Positions 58,464 through 64,000 of a stretch of DNA of 64,000 nucleotides are shown piece by piece. The notes beneath the pieces were generated by a model. The model saw nothing but the letters and a program-made list of their open reading frames with translations, was not told the origin of the DNA and did not search any database. Location: the NCBI GenBank assembly GCA_001942185.1, contig MKJV01000066.1:81725-145724 (forward strand), in the 5' to 3' direction. Position 1 is the first letter of the stretch, and every line of letters starts with the position of its first letter. The DNA is from Pseudonocardia sp. CNS-004. GTDB taxonomy: Bacteria; Actinomycetota; Actinomycetes; Mycobacteriales; Pseudonocardiaceae. The translations under genes were made by a program, and so were the position numbers.

Positions 58464-59327
58464 GCCTGCCTCGCCTCCTTCGCGATGCCCCGGATGAAGG
58501 GGAAGAGCATGACCACGATCAGCATGATCAGCAGCACGTTCGCCGCGCTGCCGAGCCCGAGCTGCTGGCCGCCGTCCTGGAACGCCACGTTGAAGATGTA
58601 GAGCATGATCGACTCGTTGCCGAGCTGGACCGCCTGCGGCGAGAGCGGGATGAGCTGGTCGAACGTCCGCAGCACGTCCATGATCGAGATGATCGCGACG
58701 AAGCCGAGGACGCCGCGGATGCTCGGGATGATCACGTGCCAGTGCGTGCGGACGGTCGAGGCGCCGTCGATGCGCGCCGCCTCGACCAGCTCACCGGGCA
58801 CGCCCTGCAGGCCCGCGATGATCACGAGCATCGCGAACGGCAGCATGAACCACACCGTGTTCAGCGCGACGATGAGCCGGTTGGGCCACGGCTCGGTGAA
58901 CCAGAGCACCTCCTGGCCGGTGACGAGCGTGACGAGGTGGTTGACCACGCCGCCGAAGTTCGCGTCGAACAGCCACGAGAACATGGTGGCGCCCACGACG
59001 TTCGGCACCACGTAGGAGATCAGCAGGATGCCGAGCACCCACGGTTTGGTGCGCTCCAGCCGGTTCACCAGCACCGCGAGCAGGTAGCCGCCGACCAGCA
59101 ACATCGCGGCGACGGCGAGCGTGAGCCCCACGGTGAACAGCACCGCCCGCCCGAGGCGGGGGTCCGACAGCGCCTCGCCGTAGTTCGCGAGCGACGAACG
59201 TGCCGGCCTCGCCGTAGTTCACCCGCTCCAGGCTCCACTCCACCGTCCGGTAGAGCGGCAGGACGAGCAGACCGCCCATGAGCAGCACGCTCGGGGTCAC
59301 GAGCGCGAGGAACTCCCGTCGCCGCAT
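58460..59327 (-). CDS. carbohydrate ABC transporter permease (MalF/CUT1 type), frameshifted
   Basis: About 290 residues. MRRREFLALVTPSVLLMGG start, frame change near 59203, then NYGEALSDPRLGRAVLFTVG, SYVVPNVVGATMFSWLF and the EAA loop ELVEAARIDGASTVRTHWHV followed by IPSIRG. Six membrane segments. Starts 12 nt after the binding-protein gene. Partner of the MalG-type permease. Confidence 0.9.
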
Positions 59328-59339
59328 GACGTCACCTCC

Positions 59340-60665
59340 TCACGCATCAGGCTGGTACTCGGCGAGGATCTGCGTCGCGATCTCCTGCATCCGCGCGGTG
59401 CCCTCGGCCACCGGCACGGCGCCGGTGATCACATCGGCGACCGTGGCGCGGGTGTCGTTGGCGATGCGCGAGGTCCACGGGAACGGCTCGGCAGGGGGCG
59501 CCTTGCCGATCGACTGCTGGGCCGCGGCGGCGTACGGGCTGCTCTCCGCCGTGACGATGCCGTCGCGAGCGGGGTAGGCGGCAGGCACCGAGGCGCGCGA
59601 GGCGTCCACGCTCACCGACGAGGCGATCATCTCGAAGAGCAGCCCGGAGTCGGCCTCGGCGTTCGCCGGGATCGACCAGCCGTCCACCGAGAGCACGTTG
59701 TAGAGCGTGTCGCCGCCCGCCACCGACGGCGGCGGCGCGAACGCGAACTGCTGCGCGAACCGGCTGTTCGACGCCTGCGTCAGGTCGTTCATGCGGCCCG
59801 AGAACATGATCGCGATCGCCGCGGATCCGTTGTACATCTGCTGCTGCACCCGCGGCTGGTCGAACGTCGTGACCTGCGGGTCCATGTAGGCCTGCAGCGA
59901 GCGCAGCTCCTCGAACGCCTGCGCCGCCTCCGGCCGGTCGAAGTTCGGGCGCATGGTCGCGGCGTCGACGTAGTCCACGCCGAGCGAGCCGAGCGCGGCG
60001 TCGTACGCGGTGGCGATGTCGGAGCTGGCGAGGAGCGGCAGCGCGACCGGGTACCGGATCTCGCCGGCCTGCTGGATCTTCGCGGCGACGTCGCGCAGCT
60101 CGGCGAACGTCGTGGGCGGCTGCAGACCCAGCTGCTCGAAGACGTCCTTGCGGTAGGCCATCACGTACATCTGGGCCTGCATCGGCAGCCCGTAGAGCTT
60201 GCCGTCGTAGGAGAGGGCCTGGCGCATGTCCGCGTTGATCTCGCTCAGGCCGTACTGCTGGTCGAACTGGGCGACGAGGTCGTCGAGCGGCTGCAGCTTC
60301 TGCTGCGACGCGTACTGCGGCACCACGAACCCGTAGGTCTCGAGGATGTCGTAGGTGCCCGTGTCGCCCGCGAGGGTCGCGGTGGTCTTCTGCACCTGGC
60401 CCGCGAAGTCGATCGGCTCGTGGTTGAGCGTGACGCCGTTCTTCGAGCAGCTCTTGACCATCGTGTTCGTGAACGGGTCGATGGCCGAGGAGTTGTAGGC
60501 CAGCACGTTGACGGTGACCGGCTGCGGCGGCGCCGGGAAGTCGCAGGCGACCTCGGCCGCGGACTGCGCCGGCACACGGGAGCCTGCCCCGCAGGCCGCC
60601 ACGGCGAGCGCGGCGGCCAGCGCGACGGCGGTGGCGCGCAGGACGGTGGTGGGGTTGGGCATCAT
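59340..60665 (-). CDS. extracellular substrate-binding lipoprotein of the ABC transporter
   Basis: 441 residues, intact. Lipoprotein signal with lipobox VAAC near residue 25 (ALAAALAVAACGAG). Cluster B sugar-binding fold: DFAGQVQKTTATLAGDTG, YDGKLYGLPMQAQMYVMAYRKD, and SVDGWSIPANAEAD. Start ATG 60665 with TAGGAG upstream, only 6 nt after the dehydrogenase stop. LacI-type site S3 lies 22-35 nt upstream. Binds the compound used by this regulon; identity unknown. Confidence 0.9.
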   Translation of the reverse strand: MMPNPTTVLRATAVALAAALAVAACGAGSRVPAQSAAEVACDFPAPPQPVTVNVLAYNSSAIDPFTNTMVKSCSKNGVTLNHEPIDFAGQVQKTTATLAGDTGTYDILETYGFVVPQYASQQKLQPLDDLVAQFDQQYGLSEINADMRQALSYDGKLYGLPMQAQMYVMAYRKDVFEQLGLQPPTTFAELRDVAAKIQQAGEIRYPVALPLLASSDIATAYDAALGSLGVDYVDAATMRPNFDRPEAAQAFEELRSLQAYMDPQVTTFDQPRVQQQMYNGSAAIAIMFSGRMNDLTQASNSRFAQQFAFAPPPSVAGGDTLYNVLSVDGWSIPANAEADSGLLFEMIASSVSVDASRASVPAAYPARDGIVTAESSPYAAAAQQSIGKAPPAEPFPWTSRIANDTRATVADVITGAVPVAEGTARMQEIATQILAEYQPDA

Positions 60666-60671
60666 CGGCTC

Positions 60672-62038
60672 CTACCGGGCCAGTTGTTCATACGCATGCA
60701 TAGAGTCGGAAACATCCGCACCGATCATGTCGAGGCGGATCTGCGCGCTGTCGCGGTGACCGACGAGCGCTTCGAAGTCGGAGACGGCCACGGTGGGCTC
60801 GGCCTGGGTCCGCGTGGCCTCGCGGGTGGCGCGCTGGTACGTGAGCTGCTTGAGGAACCCGGCCACCGACAGCCCGCCGGTGTGCTTGGCCCCACGGGCG
60901 GTGGGCAGCACGTGGTTGGTGCCCGACATGCCCTTGTCCGCGTACACCACGGTCGACCAGGTGCCGAGGAAGAGCGACCCGTAGTTGTGCAGGGCGTCGA
61001 GCCACCAGTCCAGGTCGTCGGCCAACACCTCCAGGTGCTCGGGGGCGAGCAGGTCCATCGCCGCGGCGGCGGTCTCGCGGTCGGCGGCCAGGTAGACCGA
61101 GCCGTGGTCGCGCCACGCGGCACCGGCGATCTCCCGGGTGGCCAGGCCCGCCAGCTGCCGCTCGACCTCCACCGGCACCTCGGTGGCGAGCCGCTCCGAC
61201 GTCGTGATCAGGCACGCGGGCGAGGTCGGCCCGTGCTCGGCCTGCGCCAGCAGGTCGGCGGCCACGACGGCGCGTCCGCGGTGTCGTCGGCGAGCACCGC
61301 CACCTCGGACGGCCCGGCCAGCACGTCGATCCCGACCCGCCCGTAGAGCTGCCGCTTCGCCTCGGCGACGTACGCGTTCCCGGCTCCGACCAGCATGTCC
61401 GCCGGCTCGCCGTCCAGCAGCCCGAACGCCATCGCGGCCAGCGCCTGCACACCGCCGACGGCGTACACGGCCTCGGCACCGCTGACCTGCGCCGCGTAGA
61501 GCACGGCGGGGTGCGGACGACCGTCACGCGACGGCGGCGTGCAGGTCACGACGTTCGGCACGCCCGCGACCCGCGCGACGCCGACCGTCATGAAGGCACT
61601 CGCGAGAAGTGGGAAGCGGCCTGCGGGCAGGTACGCGCCGACGTTCTGCACCGGCACGAACCGCTGGCCGCACACGACGCCGGGCACGACCTCGTCCTCG
61701 AAGTCCTGCAGCCGCTCCCGCTGCATGGCCGCGAACCGCTTCGTGCGCTCCGCGCCGGTGTCCAGGGCGGCACGCACCGGCGCCGGCACCTGGTCGGCGG
61801 CCCCGGCCAGCTCGGCGGCCGGGACCCGCAGGTCGGTGCCGGTGAACCCGTCGAGCTTCGCGGCGTAGTCGAGCACGGCCGGCATGCCCTCGCGCTCGAT
61901 GCGGGCGAGCATCTCGGACACGGTCGAGACGACGGCGGGATCGCGCTCGGCGGGACGGTCCGGGCCGGCCGGTTCCTTCACGGCTCGAATGCGGTCGCCG
62001 ACCCTGCTCTTGTCCCGGCCCGTGAGGTGCATACGCAT
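60672..62038 (-). CDS. histidinol dehydrogenase family protein (catabolic type), frameshifted
   Basis: About 455 residues of the HisD family: zinc-dependent, NAD-linked two-step alcohol-to-acid oxidation. LASAFMTVGVARVAGVP, VQALAAMAFGLLDG, AGPSEVAVLADD, frame change near 61268, then DLLAQAEHGPTSPA (Gln/His zinc ligands), LAPEHLEVL (catalytic Glu-His), GTNHVLPTARGAKHTGGLSV. Context with a sugar-type transporter rather than his genes fits catabolic relatives such as sulfopropanediol dehydrogenase. Start ATG 62038 lies inside operator S4; GTG 61981 is an alternative. The last codons overlap site S3. Confidence 0.87.
60687..60700. promoter_or_regulatory. LacI-type operator, site S3
   Basis: TTCATACGCATGCA, 12 of 14 matching the TGCATACGCATGCA core. 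Located upstream of the binding-protein start but within the last codons of the dehydrogenase gene. Confidence 0.6.
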
Positions 62039-62041
62039 ACA
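62028..62041. promoter_or_regulatory. LacI-type operator, site S4
   Basis: TGCATACGCATACA, identical to the complement of S1, at the 5' end of the HisD-family gene. It overlaps the annotated start codons. Confidence 0.7.
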
Positions 62042-62081
62042 CTAGGGATCGGCCGGTGTCGTGGCAAGGCCGGGAGGCACC

Positions 62082-63224
62082 TCAGACCGCGGCTCCGATG
62101 CTCCACGGATCGGTGCGGGCCGTGGACACCGTGACCGCCACTCGGTCGCCGAGCGCCGCGCGCACGACGCCTGCAGCCTGCGCGCACCACGGCCACTCCG
62201 ACGCCCAGTGCGCCACGTCCACGAGCGCGGGAGTGGTCCGGCCGACCGTGCCGGCGAGCAGGTGCTCCGAGGCCGGGTGGTGGCGCAGATCCGCGGTGAC
62301 GTAGGCGTCCACGCCGGCACCGATGGCCGCGCCCAGCGCGGAGTCGCCCGCACCACCGCACACGGCGACCGAGCGGATCGGCCGGTCCGGGTCGCCTGCG
62401 GCGCGTACGCCCCACGCCGTCGCGGGCAGCGCCGCGCGCACGCGCGCCGCGAACGCCGACAGCGGTTCGGGCTCCGGGAGCGTGCCGACCCTGCCCAGCC
62501 CGCGCGCCGAGGCCAGCTCGGCGAGCTCGATCACGTCGAACGCGGGCTCCTCGTACGGATGCGTGGCCCGCAGCGCCGCGACGACCGCGTCCCGCCGCCC
62601 GCGCGGCAGCACCATCTCGAGCTTCGTCTCGGCCACCCGCTCCAGCTTCCCGACGGTGCCGATCACCGGGTGAGCGCCTTCGAGGGGCTTGAACTGGCCG
62701 GTGCCTGCGGTGGCGAACGAGCAGTGGCTGTAGCCGCCGATCTGCCCGGCGCCCGCCGCCGACAGCGCCTCGTGCACCGCCGTGATCGCGGGCCCGGTCG
62801 GCACGAACGTCACGATCTTGTCCAGGGCCGCGGCCGGCTCGCTGATCAGCGGCCCGTCGACGGCCAGTCCGATCGCGGTGGCGAGCGCGTCGGACACGCC
62901 GGGGTCGGCCGAGTCGGCGTTCGTGTGTGCGGTGAACAGCGCCGTGCCGCCGCGGATGAGGCGGTGCAGCAGGGCGCCCTTCGGGGTGTCTGCGCCGACG
63001 CCGTGCACTCCGCGCAGCAGCAGTGGGTGGTGCGTGACGAGCAACTGGTGGCGTCCGATCGCCTCGTCCACGGTCTCCGGCACCGGGTCGACCGCCACCA
63101 GGACCGACGACACCTCCTCCTCCGGGTCGCCGCACACCAGCCCGACGGCGTCCCATTCGGCGGCGAGCGCGGGCGGGTAGGCGGCCTCCAGCGCGCCGAT
63201 GATCTCGCCGACGGTGGCGGTCAT
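62082..63224 (-). CDS. Nif3-like dinuclear metal center hexameric protein
   Basis: 380 residues, intact, with the inserted central domain typical of Gram-positive members. [19 protein letters not shown], metal-site [13 protein letters not shown] (His-His) and [15 protein letters not shown] (His/Asp), [21 protein letters not shown], and [10 protein letters not shown] near the C terminus with [10 protein letters not shown]. Universal conserved protein with debated function (possibly GTP cyclohydrolase-like). Homologue of Rv2230c; its usual neighbour, the zinc-ribbon gene, lies 14 kb away here. Separated from CobC by 106 bp containing 22-bp repeats. Confidence 0.93.
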   Translation of the reverse strand: MTATVGEIIGALEAAYPPALAAEWDAVGLVCGDPEEEVSSVLVAVDPVPETVDEAIGRHQLLVTHHPLLLRGVHGVGADTPKGALLHRLIRGGTALFTAHTNADSADPGVSDALATAIGLAVDGPLISEPAAALDKIVTFVPTGPAITAVHEALSAAGAGQIGGYSHCSFATAGTGQFKPLEGAHPVIGTVGKLERVAETKLEMVLPRGRRDAVVAALRATHPYEEPAFDVIELAELASARGLGRVGTLPEPEPLSAFAARVRAALPATAWGVRAAGDPDRPIRSVAVCGGAGDSALGAAIGAGVDAYVTADLRHHPASEHLLAGTVGRTTPALVDVAHWASEWPWCAQAAGVVRAALGDRVAVTVSTARTDPWSIGAAV

Positions 63225-63254
63225 GGCACCCTCCTCGACGTACCCGAACCCCCG

Positions 63255-63320
63255 GCGAGTCGCGCTCGGGGTGCCTGCGAGTCGCGGGCCGGGTGCACCC
63301 GTGTCGCGGGCCGGGTGCAG
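63255..63320. repeat. three 22-bp tandem repeats (GCGAGTCGC type)
   Basis: Units at 63255, 63277 and 63299; the first two begin GCGAGTCGCG, the third TGTCGCGG-like, and units 2 and 3 share GCGGGCCGGGTGCA. Same family as 49452-49517. Lies in the gap between the CobC end and the Nif3 start. Confidence 0.75.
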
Positions 63321-63330
63321 CCGGTGGCCC

Positions 63331-64000
63331 TCATGCGGCCACCGCCGCGAGTGCCTCGGAGAACGCCGCGACCAGCCGGTCGACCTGCGCCGCCGGCCGC
63401 ACCGCGACCCGCACGTGGTCCGGGCCCAGCCCGGGGAAGGTGTCCCCGCGGCGCACCGCGATCCCGGCCGCGCGCACGGCGGCCCGCACCCGCTCGCCGC
63501 ACCCGTCCGGCAACCGGAGCAGCAGGTAGGGCGCGGTGCCGGGCAGCACCCGGAGGCCCGGGACGCCCGCCAGCCGCTCCGCCTGCTCGGCCCGCGCCGC
63601 GGCCAGGCGCTCCGCCGCCCGCCGGGATTCCTCCACCGCCGCGGGCGTCGAGCACCCGATCACGGCCTCCAGCGCGAGCGTCGAGACCGGCCACGGCGGG
63701 CGCGGGGCGGCCAGCCGGGCGAGCAGCTCGGGATCGCCCAACGCGTAGCCCGCGCGCAGCCCGGCGAGCGCCCACGTCTTGGTGAGGCTGCGGAACACGA
63801 GCAGGCCCGGCACGTCCGCGGCGTCGGCGAGCGACTCGGCCTCGCCCGGCACGGCGTCGGCGAACGCCTCGTCGACGAGCAGCACGCGGCCCGGGGCGCG
63901 AGCGCGCGGACGTCGGCGGCCGGGTGCAGCACCCCCGTCGGGTTCGTCGGGTTGCCGGATCACGACGAGGTCCGCGGCCGGCGGCACGGCGTCCGGGTGC
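63331..64000 (-). CDS. cobC: CobC-like aminotransferase (threonine-phosphate decarboxylase type), partial, frameshifted
   Basis: C-terminal two thirds of a class I/II PLP enzyme; the 5' end lies beyond 64000. PLP lysine in [20 protein letters not shown], preceded by [10 protein letters not shown] (Asp contacting the pyridine nitrogen) and RNPTNPTG (seen once an extra C near 63955 is allowed). A second indel lies near 63905. Ends [14 protein letters not shown]. Homologue of Rv2231c, implicated in the aminopropanol arm of cobalamin synthesis, which would suit the B12-dependent dehydratase in this window. Confidence 0.85.
   Translation of the reverse strand, partial: HPDAVPPAADLVVIRQPDEPDGGAAPGRRRPRARAPGRVLLVDEAFADAVPGEAESLADAADVPGLLVFRSLTKTWALAGLRAGYALGDPELLARLAAPRPPWPVSTLALEAVIGCSTPAAVEESRRAAERLAAARAEQAERLAGVPGLRVLPGTAPYLLLRLPDGCGERVRAAVRAAGIAVRRGDTFPGLGPDHVRVAVRPAAQVDRLVAAFSEALAAVAA

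Noticed and set aside
59173..59220. 14-bp direct repeat CCTCGCCGTAGTTC in the permease gene
   Set aside because: Both copies encode NYGEA in their natural places; no duplication of flanking sequence.
49452..63320. CRISPR array interpretation of the 22-bp repeats
   Set aside because: Units are directly adjacent with no spacers, only three copies each, and no cas genes nearby.

Overview
The window is very GC-rich DNA with GTG/TTG starts, dense SDR, alpha/beta-hydrolase, TetR, MarR, IclR and LacI genes, a SARP/AfsR-type regulator, an ECF42 sigma factor and F420/flavin-type oxidoreductases. This points to a high-GC actinomycete, most likely a Pseudonocardia-like member of the Pseudonocardiaceae. 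That placement comes from gene content only. About 66 protein genes, one RNA gene (RNase P RNA) and several repeat families can be supported.

Layout. 0-3.1 kb (+): CapA-like protein, alpha/beta hydrolase, old-yellow-enzyme. 3.3-7 kb (-): SMP-30 lactonase, luciferase-like oxidoreductase and IclR regulator, preceded by an MmyB-type regulator. 7.1-8.6 kb: MFS exporter. 8.7-13 kb: a patch of broken genes (metallo-hydrolase remnant, TetR remnant, heavily damaged LuxR/LAL regulator) around an aminoglycoside-adenylyltransferase-like gene. 13-14.4 kb: metallo-hydrolase plus DUF3237. 14.4-19.4 kb: hydrolase/methyltransferase pair divergent from a SARP-NB-ARC regulator. 19.6-24.9 kb: LacI-linked operon of a DapA-family aldolase, an epimerase, an Nramp-like transporter with an altered metal site and a Gfo/Idh dehydrogenase. 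25-36.1 kb: small oxidoreductase/hydrolase modules, each with its own LysR, XRE-cupin, IclR, TetR or MarR regulator, several with clear operator palindromes.

36.2-36.9 kb holds rnpB (minus strand) flanked by a 60-bp palindromic repeat family. 37-42.4 kb is a complete B12-dependent diol/glycerol dehydratase operon (small, large and medium subunits and both reactivase subunits), without microcompartment genes or targeting peptides, and with a divergent GlcG/HbpS protein. 42.5-46.7 kb: zinc ribbon, TSUP exporter, SRPBCC, YCII-ECF42 pair, DUF4267/TetR pair.

46.7-64 kb contains a block that in mycobacteria is contiguous (phosphatase, zinc-ribbon coiled-coil protein, Nif3-like protein, CobC aminotransferase: Rv2228c-Rv2231c). 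Here it is split by about 14 kb: a nitrilase and a catabolic island with bicupin, double-SnoaL protein, LacI regulator, HpcH/HpaI aldolase, a MarR-controlled quinone-reductase/MFS module, a sugar-type ABC transporter without its ATPase, and a HisD-family dehydrogenase. Four matching LacI-type operators tie the LacI gene to the aldolase, the SnoaL gene, the transporter and the dehydrogenase.

Caution for every reader: about 29 genes carry single-base frame changes, very often in G or C runs. The sequence most likely contains many indel errors, so genes described as frameshifted may be intact in the organism.
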